A DNA stretch of 58,036 bases from Clostridiaceae bacterium. GTDB taxonomy: Bacteria; Bacillota; Clostridia; Saccharofermentanales; Saccharofermentanaceae. Shown one piece after another: positions 18,032-26,871 of this stretch. The translations under genes were made by a program, and so were the position numbers. Below the pieces are notes generated by a model. That model did not search any database and had not been told where the DNA came from. It worked only from the letters and a program-made list of their open reading frames with translations. The stretch lies in the NCBI GenBank assembly GCA_012728275.1, contig JAAYFK010000067.1:1-58036 (forward strand), in the 5' to 3' direction. Position 1 is the stretch's first letter. Each line of letters starts with the position of its first letter.

Positions 18032-19045
18032 ATGGCAGTAACTATAAAAGACGTTGCAAAGAAAGCTGGTGTTTCAATATCAACAGTGTCCAAGTGCATC
18101 AATGGTGGCAATGTTCTAGAGCCAAAGCGTACTGAGATTTTGAAAGCTATTGAAGAACTTAATTTCCGAGTAAACCCTTTAGCTCGTGGCATGAAGACAA
18201 AGAAAACAAGCACAGTTGGAGTGCTTATTCCAAATATTTCTGATTACTTCGGGAGAACAATCTTAAGTTATGCAAGCAGATATCTCTACGGTGCAAACTA
18301 TAGCACGGTATTTTGTGATTACGTAATTTTTGACGATAGTAAGACGAATGTCTCGGAGAAAATCAAGTTTTTGCTTAAGTATAGTGTTGATGGAGTTATT
18401 GTTCAGCCTGTAGATATAAGACCTGAGGAGCTTGATCTTTTTCGAAAAGAGAACGTTCCTGTTGTCTTCGTCGACCTTAAAGATGATAGCCATTTTTACG
18501 ACTCAGTTACGCTTAATAATGAGAAGGCAGTCTATGATGTTATATCAAAATTAACGGCGGTTGGTCACAAGAGGATTGCTTTTGTATCTGGCAGACCAGG
18601 CATTTCTACTACTGACGAGCGTGTGACTGGCTATATGCGCGCGCTTCGAGATGCGGGACTTCCAGTTATTCCCGAATACGTATTCCGTAAAACAATCGAT
18701 TCTGATTCAGGATATGAAGCGATGGAGCACTTTATGAGTTTGAAGGAGAAACCATCGGCGGTATTTATTGGCGGTCACGATTTGGTTACAGGAGCGCTAT
18801 CATATTGTTCAGAACATAAGGTATCCATTCCGGATGATATCTCTTTTGTTGGCTTTGAGAATGAAGAAGCTTCAAAGATATATAGACCAACGCTTTCATA
18901 TGCGACTCAGCCTATGAAGAAGATGGCTGAGGGTGCTTGCCAAATGCTTATAGATAGGATTAATGGTTCATATGTCGGCGCCGCAAGATGTAGCGTTATG
19001 AACGCCGATTTTGTTGAAGGTCTATCTGTCAAAAATATGAATTGA
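18032..19045 (+). CDS. LacI/GalR-family transcriptional regulator
   Basis: 337 residues. The DNA-binding domain is textbook (VTIKDVAKKAGVSISTVSKCING, then the hinge NPLARGMKTKKT). A periplasmic-binding-like sensor domain follows (VGVLIPNISDYFG, ISFVGFENEE). Its effector is unknown; no sugar genes are adjacent. The promoter of rplU starts within its last codons. A LacI-type palindrome at 21558-21571 is a conceivable target. Confidence 0.93.
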   Translation: MAVTIKDVAKKAGVSISTVSKCINGGNVLEPKRTEILKAIEELNFRVNPLARGMKTKKTSTVGVLIPNISDYFGRTILSYASRYLYGANYSTVFCDYVIFDDSKTNVSEKIKFLLKYSVDGVIVQPVDIRPEELDLFRKENVPVVFVDLKDDSHFYDSVTLNNEKAVYDVISKLTAVGHKRIAFVSGRPGISTTDERVTGYMRALRDAGLPVIPEYVFRKTIDSDSGYEAMEHFMSLKEKPSAVFIGGHDLVTGALSYCSEHKVSIPDDISFVGFENEEASKIYRPTLSYATQPMKKMAEGACQMLIDRINGSYVGAARCSVMNADFVEGLSVKNMN

Positions 19046-19070
19046 CACTCCTTAACCTTGATGATAATAT
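19042..19070 (+). promoter_or_regulatory. Strong promoter of rplU-prp-rpmA
   Basis: TTGACA (19042-19047), a 17-base spacer and TAATAT (19065-19070). The -35 overlaps the lacI-type gene's stop codon. The expected start is near 19077. Confidence 0.8.
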
Positions 19071-19076
19071 ATCCGG

Positions 19077-19172
19077 GTGACCGCATGCGCCGGGCTACTA
19101 AATCTGTGCTTTTTTACAAGTATTAGATGCCTTGAGTTAAGCAGCGAGACTGGAAGAACAGGAGGACACAAT
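19077..19172 (+). promoter_or_regulatory. Probable L21 ribosomal-protein leader
   Basis: A leader of about 95 bases between the promoter and rplU has GC-rich complementary runs (CCGG at 19073-19076 and 19092-19095 around GTGACCGCATGCG) in otherwise AT-rich DNA. L21 leaders are known in this position in Bacillota. Identity is by position and composition, not by a verified consensus. Confidence 0.5.
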
Positions 19173-19481
19173 ATGAATTACGCAATTATCAAGACAGGCG
19201 GCAAGCAGTATAAGGTTTCTATCGGCGACGAGATTTTCGCTGAGAAGCTTGAGGGCGATGCTGGTACAACAATTACTTTTGATGATGTTTTGGCAGTAGC
19301 AGATGATTCCGGCATCAAGGCTGGAGACGCATGCAAGGCTACAGTAACAGCTGAGGTTGTTAGTCAGGGCAAGAACAAGAAGATTGTTGTTTTGAAGTAC
19401 AAGGCTAAGAAGGGTTATCGTCGTAAGAACGGACACAGACAGCCTTATACACGTGTTCGTATCACAGCTATCAACGTTTAA
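19173..19481 (+). CDS. rplU: 50S ribosomal protein L21
   Basis: 102 residues. [20 protein letters not shown] and the C-terminal [10 protein letters not shown] are diagnostic. The ATG at 19173 follows ACAGGAGGACACAAT; the open frame extends upstream into the leader but without a ribosome site. First gene of rplU-prp-rpmA. Confidence 0.97.
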   Translation: MNYAIIKTGGKQYKVSIGDEIFAEKLEGDAGTTITFDDVLAVADDSGIKAGDACKATVTAEVVSQGKNKKIVVLKYKAKKGYRRKNGHRQPYTRVRITAINV

Positions 19482-19496
19482 GATGGACCTTGATAT

Positions 19497-19862
19497 ATGA
19501 TTACTGTCATAATTGATAAGGATGAGAATAAACGAATAAATGCCATATATATGAATGGACATTCGGGTTTCTCAACTAGTGGAACAGATATTGTTTGTGC
19601 AGGGGCTTCTACATTGTTTTATACATTAGCGAATTCTCTTGAAGATATTTGCATGTATGATACGAACAGAACATCTTCGATAATTGAAGATGATGGAGAA
19701 GGAAATGTAAGAGCAAGCATCGTATTACCACAGGATAGTGATAATAGTAATGCCGATAGAGCGCAGGTTCTTATGAGAATGGCTCATATTGGTTTTATCA
19801 CATTAGCTTCATCGGCTAATACAGACGGTAACAGATATATCGAAGTTATAGAAGGAAAATAA
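19497..19862 (+). CDS. prp: Ribosomal-processing cysteine protease Prp
   Basis: 121 residues. The Prp signature is present: NGHSGFSTSGTDIVCAGAS with catalytic His22 and Cys34. Prp removes the N-terminal extension of L27 in Bacillota, Fusobacteria and relatives. It sits between rplU and rpmA, and the L27 in this window has the matching extension. It starts 15 bases after the rplU stop with a weak Shine-Dalgarno (GATGGA). Confidence 0.93.
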   Translation: MITVIIDKDENKRINAIYMNGHSGFSTSGTDIVCAGASTLFYTLANSLEDICMYDTNRTSSIIEDDGEGNVRASIVLPQDSDNSNADRAQVLMRMAHIGFITLASSANTDGNRYIEVIEGK

Positions 19863-19885
19863 CCTGACTTTAGGAGGTGTAAGAA

Positions 19886-20167
19886 ATGCTTCAGATGAAT
19901 TTACAGCTCTTTGCTCATAAGAAGGGAATGGGTTCGACTAAGAATGGTCGTGACTCAGAATCTAAGAGACTTGGAGCTAAGAAGGGCGATGGACAGATTG
20001 TAATTGCTGGTAACATTCTTGTTAGACAGCGTGGAACTAAGATCCATCCTGGTACAAATGTAGGAATCGGATCCGATGATACTCTATATTCACGCGTTGA
20101 CGGTCGTGTTAAGTACGAGCGTCTAGGTAAGGACAAGAAGCAGGTAAGTGTTTATCCTGCAGAGTAA
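19886..20167 (+). CDS. rpmA: 50S ribosomal protein L27, precursor with Prp-cleaved extension
   Basis: 93 residues. The extension MLQMNLQLF precedes the mature start [15 protein letters not shown], which is the Prp cleavage pattern (cut after Phe9). The mature N-terminus reaches the peptidyl-transferase centre, so cleavage is expected to be essential. A good AGGAGGTG site precedes the ATG. A terminator follows. Confidence 0.97.
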   Translation: MLQMNLQLFAHKKGMGSTKNGRDSESKRLGAKKGDGQIVIAGNILVRQRGTKIHPGTNVGIGSDDTLYSRVDGRVKYERLGKDKKQVSVYPAE

Positions 20168-20194
20168 TTGACCTTATATGTATTAGATGTATTG

Positions 20195-20227
20195 CAGCCT
20201 GCCGGTTAGCCGACAGGTTGTTTTTTT
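20195..20227 (+). terminator. Terminator after rpmA
   Basis: The stem CAGCCTGCCGG/CCGACAGGTTG (one mismatch, one G-T pair, loop TTAG) is followed by seven T residues. obgE starts 19 bases later, so some read-through into obgE is likely. Confidence 0.8.
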
Positions 20228-20245
20228 CGAAAAAGGAGATAGACG

Positions 20246-21517
20246 ATGTTTATCGATCATGCAAAGATTTATGTTAAGGCTGGTAACGGCGGAAACGGTG
20301 CACTTTCTTTTCGAACAGAGAAGTATGTGCCAGACGGTGGACCTGACGGCGGAGATGGTGGAGACGGCGGAAATGTCGTTTTCGTCGCTGCTTCTAAGTT
20401 AACGACTCTACAAAGCTTTAGATTCAAGCACAAATTCGTTGCGGATGATGGTGCAAAGGGCATGGGCCGCAAGATGTATGGCAGAGGCGGAGCCGACTTA
20501 AGAATTGCTGTGCCAGTAGGGACAATCATTCGTGATGCTTCGACTAATAAGATTCTCGTTGACTTTTCTCAAGATGGACAAGAGTATATCGCGGTTAAAG
20601 GCGGCAAAGGCGGAGCTGGTAATATGCACTATGCTAATAGTGTTAGACAGGCACCAAATTTTGCTCGTGCGGGTGTTCCTGGCGAGGAGAAAGAACTTCT
20701 TATTGAACTTAAGCTAATTGCTGATGTTGGTCTTGTAGGCTTTCCAAATGCTGGTAAATCAACGTTGCTTTCCGTTATGACTAGTGCGAAGCCAAAGATA
20801 GCAGATTATCCTTTTACTACATTGGAACCCGTTCTAGGTGTTGTAAACAACTTTGATACATCTTTTGTTATTGCGGATATACCAGGAATTATTGAGGACG
20901 CGCATGAAGGCGCTGGTCTTGGACATGATTTTCTAAGACACATAGAGAGAACGAGACTACTAATTCATGTTGTAGATGTTTCGGCCAAGGATGGAAGAGA
21001 CCCATTGTCTGATTTCAACAATATTAATAATGAGCTCTTGCAGTTTAATCCAGAGCTTGCAAAAAGGCCTCAAGTGGTTGCTGTTAACAAATGTGATGCG
21101 GTAAGCGACGAGGAAGTAGAAAGCTTTGTAAATGAAATTAAGAAGCTTGGTTATGAAGATATCTTTGTAATTAGTGCTGCAAGTCGAGTAGGCATTGAGC
21201 CTTTGCTTAATAAGGTAACTGAGTTAGTCTCGAAGCTTCCTACAACGGTTCTCTTTGATGATATTGAGGAGGAGAAGTTGTTCAAATATGTGCCTAAGGA
21301 TCAATATACTATTGAAAAACACGATGATGTGTTTGAAGTTTCTGGTTCTTGGGTAAAGGTTGTAATGGAGTCTACAAACTTCGAAGACCCTGATTCAATA
21401 TCATACTTCCAAAGATCACTAGTAAATTCAGGTGTCATTGAAGCCTTGAAGAAAGCTGGAATCAAGGAAGGAGACACTGTAAAAATAGCTGATTGGGAGT
21501 TCGATTTTATTGAATAA
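20246..21517 (+). CDS. obgE: GTPase ObgE/CgtA
   Basis: 423 residues. A glycine-rich Obg fold (residues 1-157) is followed by the G domain (GFPNAGKST, DIPGIIEDAHEGAGLGHDFL, NKCD) and the OCT domain at the C-terminus found in Bacillota. It acts in 50S assembly and stress control. It follows rplU-prp-rpmA, the usual order. The ribosome site AAAAAGGAG overlaps a TTTTCGAAAA motif copy. Confidence 0.96.
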   Translation: MFIDHAKIYVKAGNGGNGALSFRTEKYVPDGGPDGGDGGDGGNVVFVAASKLTTLQSFRFKHKFVADDGAKGMGRKMYGRGGADLRIAVPVGTIIRDASTNKILVDFSQDGQEYIAVKGGKGGAGNMHYANSVRQAPNFARAGVPGEEKELLIELKLIADVGLVGFPNAGKSTLLSVMTSAKPKIADYPFTTLEPVLGVVNNFDTSFVIADIPGIIEDAHEGAGLGHDFLRHIERTRLLIHVVDVSAKDGRDPLSDFNNINNELLQFNPELAKRPQVVAVNKCDAVSDEEVESFVNEIKKLGYEDIFVISAASRVGIEPLLNKVTELVSKLPTTVLFDDIEEEKLFKYVPKDQYTIEKHDDVFEVSGSWVKVVMESTNFEDPDSISYFQRSLVNSGVIEALKKAGIKEGDTVKIADWEFDFIE

Positions 21518-21557
21518 AGCAAAATAAAAGCAAACTATTGAAGTATTATTGCTATTC

Positions 21558-21571
21558 TGTTAACGTTTACA
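21558..21571. promoter_or_regulatory. LacI/CcpA-type operator-like palindrome
   Basis: TGTTAACGTTTACA has the central CG and flanks of LacI-family (cre-like) sites, one mismatch from the usual cre pattern. It also forms a larger inverted repeat TGTTAACG-N9-CGTTAACA to 21582. TTGTCA follows at 21585. It lies in the 345-base gap 21518-21862, which has no convincing gene. Confidence 0.45.
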
Positions 21572-21675
21572 TTTCGTTAACAAATTGTCATAATTACTCC
21601 TTATCATATAGGTATACTTAAATTGTAAGGATAAGTTCGATAAGAAGTTTCCTGTTTGGTTTTATAGTTTGTATC

Positions 21676-21702
21676 TGCCTCGTTAATACGAGGCATTTTT
21701 TT
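21676..21702 (+). terminator. Rho-independent terminator
   Basis: TGCCTCG-TTAATA-CGAGGCA followed by seven T residues, 160 bases downstream of obgE. It may end the obgE message or a short transcript starting near 21620. Confidence 0.85.
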
Positions 21703-21726
21703 GTCCTTAAAATTTTGCATAAACAA

Positions 21727-21761
21727 ATCCGGTACTTTTCGAAATTCGAAAAGCGCCGGAT
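21727..21761. repeat. Long inverted repeat containing the TTTTCGAA motif
   Basis: Arms of 17 bases (21727-21743 and 21745-21761) around a single central A, with a 2-base internal mismatch: ATCCGG, then CTTTTCGAA, then TTCGAAAAG and CCGGAT. It could act as the minus-strand terminator of the DUF4364 gene, but the T tract is poor. Confidence 0.6.
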
Positions 21762-21862
21762 CTGCCTTTGAAAAACAAGGTAGAAGATTGGCAATAAATA
21801 AAAACAAGGGACTTCAAATAATAATCTTAAACCTTATTCCAACATCATTTTACTACAAAACT

Positions 21863-22390
21863 TTACTCTGCACCCTCATTTGAAAGAGAATTTATGAATT
21901 GTTTGTAGATTCTCTCGGAATCCTGCTTCCACATTCTTCGTATTGATTCAGTTCTTTCCTTGCTGTTCACTTCAATAGAACAATCGAAAATAACATTTCC
22001 ATCTATTTGCTTCGTTAGGTTAACCATGTACTTGCCGTTAGCAAGCATAGAAATCTTGACTAGTGATTGCTTCTTATTCTCTAGATCCTTCTTTACCTTA
22101 TCTGCGGATTTGTTAAGACGTAGAAGGATGGTGTTATTTATAGTGTTCACAACATCATTAAGGATTGCTTCACCGCCAGGAGTAATGGAAACGCTTTCTT
22201 CCTGATCCTCAATATTTTTATCCATTAAATTTCCAGAAATCAATTCATTGTAAGCTTGACTAAAAGTGAAGAAATCCATTGTCAGCATAGAAAGGCATTC
22301 GTCGGTTAACTGATGATAACCAACATTTGGCACCTTGGATACTAAGTAAAGAATTTGTATTTTTGCAGTTGCAATAGAAATATTCTCCAT
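21863..22390 (-). CDS. DUF4364-family protein
   Basis: 175 residues. The N-terminal half looks like a winged helix (KIQILYLVSKVPN, the LTMDFFTFSQAYNEL helix, then ITPGGEAILNDV). A beta-rich part follows and then a helix. This matches the clostridial DUF4364 family as I remember it. The fold suggests a DNA-binding regulator but no target is known. It is divergent from pgi; the two promoters share 111 bases. Start is supported by GGAGG on the minus strand. Confidence 0.65.
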   Translation of the reverse strand: MENISIATAKIQILYLVSKVPNVGYHQLTDECLSMLTMDFFTFSQAYNELISGNLMDKNIEDQEESVSITPGGEAILNDVVNTINNTILLRLNKSADKVKKDLENKKQSLVKISMLANGKYMVNLTKQIDGNVIFDCSIEVNSKERTESIRRMWKQDSERIYKQFINSLSNEGAE

Positions 22391-22501
22391 TTGACCTCCA
22401 AAAAATGAAACTTATCACATAGATTATATACGAAAACAAAAAAACGGTGTTATACTCTCAATATGTTTTTTTAATTAAGAAATGAGTATAAGGAGTTCAC
22501 T

Positions 22502-23851
22502 ATGATTTCACTTGATGATTCTAATGTTCTATCGTTTGTAGGTGGAAAAGATGCTATCTTGAGAATGGAACCTCAAGTTAGACTATCTCACGACATGCTG
22601 CACAAGAAGAATGGTCCTGGAAATGATTTTCTTGGTTGGCTAGATCTTCCTTCTGCATATGACAAGGACGAGTTTGCTAGAATTCGTAAGGCAGCAGCTA
22701 AGATTAGAAGAGATTCTGATGTACTTATCGTAATCGGAATCGGTGGTTCTTATCTTGGAGCAAGAGCAGCAATTGAGCTATTAAGCCACTCGTTCTCTTC
22801 TTCCGCTTCTAAGAAGGTTAGAAAGAGTCCTTTGATTCTATTTTGTGGTAATTCTATTAGTGCTACGTATCTAGCAGATATGATGGATGTTATTGATGGT
22901 AAGGATATTTCTCTTAATATCATTTCTAAGTCAGGTACTACTACTGAGCCTGCAATTGCATTCAGAATCTTGCGTGCATATATGGAGAAAAAGTATGGTA
23001 AGGATGGCGCTAAGTCCAGAATCTACGCCACAACGGACAAGGCACGTGGAGCATTAAAGGGATTAGCAGATGAAGAAGGTTATGAGACATATGTAGTACC
23101 TGATGATGTTGGCGGACGTTTCTCCGTACTATCTGCAGTTGGTTTACTACCTATCGCTGTAGCAGGAATTGATATCAAAGAGGTTATGCGTGGCGCACGT
23201 GATGCTTCTAAGGCTTTCAAGAAGACTAGCCTTGAAGAGAATCCTTGTTATCGTTATGCTGCTGTTCGTAATTGTCTTTATAGAAGCGGTTATTCAACAG
23301 AGATTATGGTTAATTATGAACCATCTTTCCATTTTATGACTGAGTGGTGGAAACAACTTTATGGTGAGTCAGAGGGTAAAGACGGCAGGGGAATATTCCC
23401 AGCTGGCGTTGATAATACAACAGATCTTCACTCTATGGGACAATACATTCAGCAGGGTAGAAGAATTATGTTCGAGACAGTTGTTCAAATTGACAATGCT
23501 CGTAGATCCTTCGAGATTCCTAATGATCCTGATGACCTAGATGGATTGAACTTCTTATCCGGAATGGATATGAACGAGGTTAATAAGAAGGCTATGCAAG
23601 GCACTATTCTTGCTCATGTTGATGGTGGAGTTCCTAACATGGTAGTACATGTACCTGAGCTAACGCCATATTGGTTTGGCCAATTGGTTTTCTTTTTCGA
23701 GAAGGCATGTGGAATATCTGGATATCTTCTTTCTGTAAATCCTTTCAACCAGCCAGGCGTTGAAGATTATAAGAAGAATATGTTCGCTCTTCTTGGAAAG
23801 CCAGGTTATGAGACTCAGAAGGCTGAATTAGAGGCTAGATTAGATAAGTAA
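22502..23851 (+). CDS. pgi: Glucose-6-phosphate isomerase
   Basis: 449 residues, the Bacillota-type length. SIS-domain motifs are clear: [28 protein letters not shown] and [13 protein letters not shown]. The late [23 protein letters not shown] carries family signatures. It interconverts glucose-6-phosphate and fructose-6-phosphate in glycolysis. It is a single gene ending in a terminator. Confidence 0.97.
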   Translation: MISLDDSNVLSFVGGKDAILRMEPQVRLSHDMLHKKNGPGNDFLGWLDLPSAYDKDEFARIRKAAAKIRRDSDVLIVIGIGGSYLGARAAIELLSHSFSSSASKKVRKSPLILFCGNSISATYLADMMDVIDGKDISLNIISKSGTTTEPAIAFRILRAYMEKKYGKDGAKSRIYATTDKARGALKGLADEEGYETYVVPDDVGGRFSVLSAVGLLPIAVAGIDIKEVMRGARDASKAFKKTSLEENPCYRYAAVRNCLYRSGYSTEIMVNYEPSFHFMTEWWKQLYGESEGKDGRGIFPAGVDNTTDLHSMGQYIQQGRRIMFETVVQIDNARRSFEIPNDPDDLDGLNFLSGMDMNEVNKKAMQGTILAHVDGGVPNMVVHVPELTPYWFGQLVFFFEKACGISGYLLSVNPFNQPGVEDYKKNMFALLGKPGYETQKAELEARLDK

Positions 23852-23867
23852 TCTCAAAGATGCTTAT

Positions 23868-23900
23868 AACCGTGTAATCTTGGGATTGCACGGTTTTCTT
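23868..23900 (+). terminator. Terminator after pgi
   Basis: A 12-bp stem AACCGTGTAATC/GATTGCACGGTT (one G-T pair, loop TTGG) followed by TTTTCTT. Confidence 0.75.
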
Positions 23901-23941
23901 ATGCTTCTAAATTGGGGTAGTTTTTCTGGGCGAAAATGGTG

Positions 23942-23969
23942 TAAAATAATAAAACTTGGATATACCAAG
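23942..23969 (+). promoter_or_regulatory. -10 box and inverted repeat before the MarR gene
   Basis: TAAAAT (23942-23947) is followed by CTTGG-ATATA-CCAAG (23955-23969) across the expected start site. The placement suits autorepression by the MarR protein or another repressor. Confidence 0.4.
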
Positions 23970-23987
23970 CAACAAGGAGTTCACTGA

Positions 23988-24503
23988 ATGCAGAATGAGC
24001 AAAAGGATTTTTCATTAAGTCTTGTCAGAATATTTGATAATGTCTTATTGACTGAAGAGGAAGCGCTATCTAAGGGCTATTTTTCTGACCTTTCTATTGC
24101 CGAATTGCATACGCTTGACGCCATTGGCCCATATGAAGCTCGTACTATGACAGAAACAGCTAATGATTTGGGTATTACAACAGGTACTTTGACGGTAGCT
24201 ATTGATCGTCTTCTTAAGAAGGGATATGTTACCCGCGACAGAGATACGGTCGATAGACGAATTGTGAGGATATCGCTTACTAAGAACGGTAAGCTTGCTT
24301 GCCGAATTCACCAGAAGTTCCATAGTGTTTTGGCTCAAAGGATTCTTGACCCATATACTCCTGAAGAGAGAGCGATGCTAATTAAGATGACTAATGAGAT
24401 AGATGAATTTGTTAAATCCCAGCTTCTTCGCTATAGTGATAAGAAGCAAATTAGAAAGACAGCGCACGAAGTGGCGAATGATAATCGAAGGAGAATAGAA
24501 TAA
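23988..24503 (+). CDS. MarR-family regulator, FabT-like by context
   Basis: 171 residues with a winged-helix MarR core (TMTETANDLGITTGTLTVAIDRLLKKGYVTRDRDTVDRRIVRISLTKNG, positions about 55-105). It is followed directly by an acyl carrier protein and other lipid genes, the context of FabT, which represses fatty-acid synthesis genes. The usual fab biosynthesis genes are not in the window. The stop overlaps the next ATG (TAATG). Confidence 0.85.
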   Translation: MQNEQKDFSLSLVRIFDNVLLTEEEALSKGYFSDLSIAELHTLDAIGPYEARTMTETANDLGITTGTLTVAIDRLLKKGYVTRDRDTVDRRIVRISLTKNGKLACRIHQKFHSVLAQRILDPYTPEERAMLIKMTNEIDEFVKSQLLRYSDKKQIRKTAHEVANDNRRRIE

Positions 24504-24823
24504 TGGAAGACACCGGCGACCCCCGAGAACGTAATGAAAGCAAGATTGATATGACATCTGAAGAGGTTCTCGACTCTAAGGACAGGATACTTGATGATTT
24601 GGTTAAGATGCTTACGGGCATTCTTGATATATCACCTACAGATGTTAGAGCTGATATGGCTATAGAAGCTGACTTGGCATTAGATTCTCTCCAGCTATAT
24701 GAATTGGTTTTGGATCTTGAGGAAGCATATGATATCCGGATTCCTGATACTATGCTTGAGACGGTTAAAACTGTAGGCGATGTAGTGGATATGGTATATT
24801 TAATTTCGATTAGTAACGACTAG
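24503..24823 (+). CDS. Acyl carrier protein
   Basis: 106 residues. The phosphopantetheine site is LALDSLQLYELV with Ser62. The helix-II region and C-terminal IPDTMLETVKTVGDVVDMV are ACP-like. About 20 extra residues at the N-terminus (Asp/Glu/Arg-rich) exceed the usual 75-80. An inner ATG at 24551 would remove most of them, but the upstream AAGGAG favours 24503. The neighbours (lipid kinase, PlsC, acyl ligase) suggest a role in acyl transfer to phospholipids rather than in the fab cluster. Confidence 0.85.
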   Translation: MEDTGDPRERNESKIDMTSEEVLDSKDRILDDLVKMLTGILDISPTDVRADMAIEADLALDSLQLYELVLDLEEAYDIRIPDTMLETVKTVGDVVDMVYLISISND

Positions 24824-24856
24824 AAAGCAATAATTAAGAAGGCGAGTGCAAGCTAG

Positions 24857-25837
24857 ATGAGATATTTGTTTATCATCAATAGCAAAAGTCAAACATCGAC
24901 GATTAAGGAATTGGAGGATGCAATTTCTGAACTTGATGACGACTTAAGAGTACGAATAGAGTTCAGATACACTGAGTATCCTGGGCATGCTCGCGATATT
25001 GCAGTCGAAGCTAGCGATGCGAATGGAGCTGGTATTACGATCGTTTCTTGTGGTGGTGATGGAACCTTTCACGAGATAGCGAATGCTTTGGCTTTTAGAA
25101 GTACTCCAATAATTTGTATTCCGATGGGAACTGGCAATGACTTCGCTCGTATTATTTTCCCACAAGAGTCGATGAAGAAGCCCTTCTCGCAAATTCGTAA
25201 TCTTGATTCTGTTAAAGTGGTACCAATTGACTTAGTTCGACTAGATAGCTACGACATGCTTGGAAGTCACATCCCAATTTGGTCATGCTATTTTAACAAT
25301 ATCGCTTCAATAGGACTTGATACGCAGGTGCAATATCTAGCTAAGACTTTTATTAAGGGTAAGGATACTAAGTTCAATAGAAAGACGGCATACGTAAGAG
25401 CTGCATTAAAGTCAATCTTTGGAAATCGCGATAGTAAGTTTACATATTCGCTCGAGCTTGAGAATGGTGAGACTTATACTAGCAACAGCGATACTCATAC
25501 CTTGATTAGCCTTTGTAATGGAAGATACTATGGAGATGGTTTTTGTCCTGCTCCAAAGGCGAAGATTTCTGATGGAATATTGGATGTTTGCGTAGTGGAG
25601 AGTGTATCGTTTTTTAGATCATTTCCATTACTTTTGCATTATCGAAAAGGAACTCATGCCGGTAAGCAGGGAATTAGTACCTATCGTGTAACTAGTGGGA
25701 TAGTAACTTGCCAAGATAGCTCCTTCCAGCTACTTGGAAACTACGATGGCGAAGATTTCTTTGGAGATAGGATTAGGTTTGAAGTATTTTCAAATGCCTT
25801 GAATTTGGGCATTTTTCCTGGCGTTGAAATTGAGTGA
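24857..25837 (+). CDS. Diacylglycerol-kinase-family lipid kinase
   Basis: 326 residues. DAGK catalytic-domain motifs: FIINSKS at the start, SCGGDGTFHEIANAL and IPMGTGNDFAR. A C-terminal beta domain follows with CNGRYYGDGFCPAPKAKISDGILDV. It probably phosphorylates diacylglycerol or a related lipid (DgkB/YegS/BmrU group). It forms a unit with the MarR and ACP genes. The start has a weak ribosome site (AAGGCGAG). Confidence 0.88.
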   Translation: MRYLFIINSKSQTSTIKELEDAISELDDDLRVRIEFRYTEYPGHARDIAVEASDANGAGITIVSCGGDGTFHEIANALAFRSTPIICIPMGTGNDFARIIFPQESMKKPFSQIRNLDSVKVVPIDLVRLDSYDMLGSHIPIWSCYFNNIASIGLDTQVQYLAKTFIKGKDTKFNRKTAYVRAALKSIFGNRDSKFTYSLELENGETYTSNSDTHTLISLCNGRYYGDGFCPAPKAKISDGILDVCVVESVSFFRSFPLLLHYRKGTHAGKQGISTYRVTSGIVTCQDSSFQLLGNYDGEDFFGDRIRFEVFSNALNLGIFPGVEIE

Positions 25838-25866
25838 GCATAAACGTACTGTTTATCTTTTCGAGA

Positions 25867-26646
25867 TTAAGTATTAGTTAATTTTGCGGCCTCGTCTGGA
25901 TTGCGGTACTTATCTTGCATCTCATTCATCCACTTTGATAATGCTTCGGTTAGAGTATGTGCATCGTTACCATAATCTTCGCCAAGTAAAGGCTTACCAA
26001 CAAAGATTCTAATCTTCTTTCTCTTAAGGAAACCCTTGTAAGGATGTGGGTACTTAGAGGAACGAGGCCAAACCTCATATGCTCCAGAAATATATACAGG
26101 TACAAGCGGTTTCTTTGACTTGACCGCTAGATATGCGGCGCCATCCTTGAACTCTCCTAGCAATCCATCAGAAGTTCGTGTTCCTTCAGGGAAAACGAAG
26201 CAGATATTGCCTTGCTCGACCTCTTTTTTTGCCTTGATTAGGCCTCTTACCGGATTGCCAAAACGATCAACAGCAATTCCACGTCCAACGCGCATAATTA
26301 GACGGCCAAGCCAACCATAATTTGTCTCTAAATCACTTGCTGCAAGACAGCACATATATTTAAAATGTCCGCGCGGAAGATACTTAACAATAAGAACACC
26401 ATCAGCGAAACATTGATGATTTGAAGCAACTACATAAGGATTATCGATTGGGAAATTCTCGCGCCCAATGACCTTCATGTCAGTGGTTATAGCAGTCAGA
26501 AGTAAGAAAACATTCTTGGCGATTACGCCCCAAACGCCTCTCTTAGTAGGGTATTTATGCTCAAGAGACTGATTATTGTCATTAATAATGGATTTATTAT
26601 CGGTTTTCTTATCGTTAGTAGCCGTAGTAGTATTATCGTTTTGCAT
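25867..26646 (-). CDS. plsC: 1-acyl-sn-glycerol-3-phosphate acyltransferase
   Basis: 259 residues from the ATG at 26646, preceded by TTGGGAG (an upstream in-frame GTG at 26670 would place that site inside the gene). The catalytic motif is NHQCFAD (H77-x4-D82), and the acceptor-binding motif is FPEGTRTSDG. It converts lysophosphatidate to phosphatidate at the membrane. It is convergent with the lipid kinase and divergent from the acyl ligase. The N-terminal 35 residues are polar and Asn/Thr/Asp-rich. Confidence 0.9.
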   Translation of the reverse strand: MQNDNTTTATNDKKTDNKSIINDNNQSLEHKYPTKRGVWGVIAKNVFLLLTAITTDMKVIGRENFPIDNPYVVASNHQCFADGVLIVKYLPRGHFKYMCCLAASDLETNYGWLGRLIMRVGRGIAVDRFGNPVRGLIKAKKEVEQGNICFVFPEGTRTSDGLLGEFKDGAAYLAVKSKKPLVPVYISGAYEVWPRSSKYPHPYKGFLKRKKIRIFVGKPLLGEDYGNDAHTLTEALSKWMNEMQDKYRNPDEAAKLTNT

Positions 26647-26736
26647 TTGATTCTCCCAAACTTTTATCACTTACATAATATAAATAAAATGGAATATTTC
26701 AACAACTATTTTGCAATTATGCGAAAAAACACAGAT

Positions 26737-26746
26737 TTTGATCAAA
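26737..26746. promoter_or_regulatory. TTTGATCAAA palindrome
   Basis: A perfect 10-bp palindrome between divergent plsC and the acyl ligase; see the neighbouring FabT-like site. Confidence 0.3.
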
Positions 26747-26776
26747 TCCATTCAATATCAGCATGTATTTGATAAA

Positions 26777-26791
26777 CTTTGAACATCAAAG
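26777..26791. promoter_or_regulatory. FabT-like operator
   Basis: CTTTGA-ACA-TCAAAG has the TTTGA-N3-TCAAA geometry of streptococcal FabT boxes. It lies between the divergent plsC and acyl-ligase genes, 3 kb from a MarR gene of FabT context. Confidence 0.5.
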
Positions 26792-26871
26792 TAATATAGT
26801 TTTATGAGTTTACTTGTTGCTAAGATAATGATAATATTGCAAAGAATATGAGTATCACTGGAGGGTAGTCA

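Noticed and set aside
21701..21883. 60-codon frame in the gap after obgE
   Set aside because: It starts in the terminator T tract with TTG, runs through the inverted repeat and has no ribosome site.
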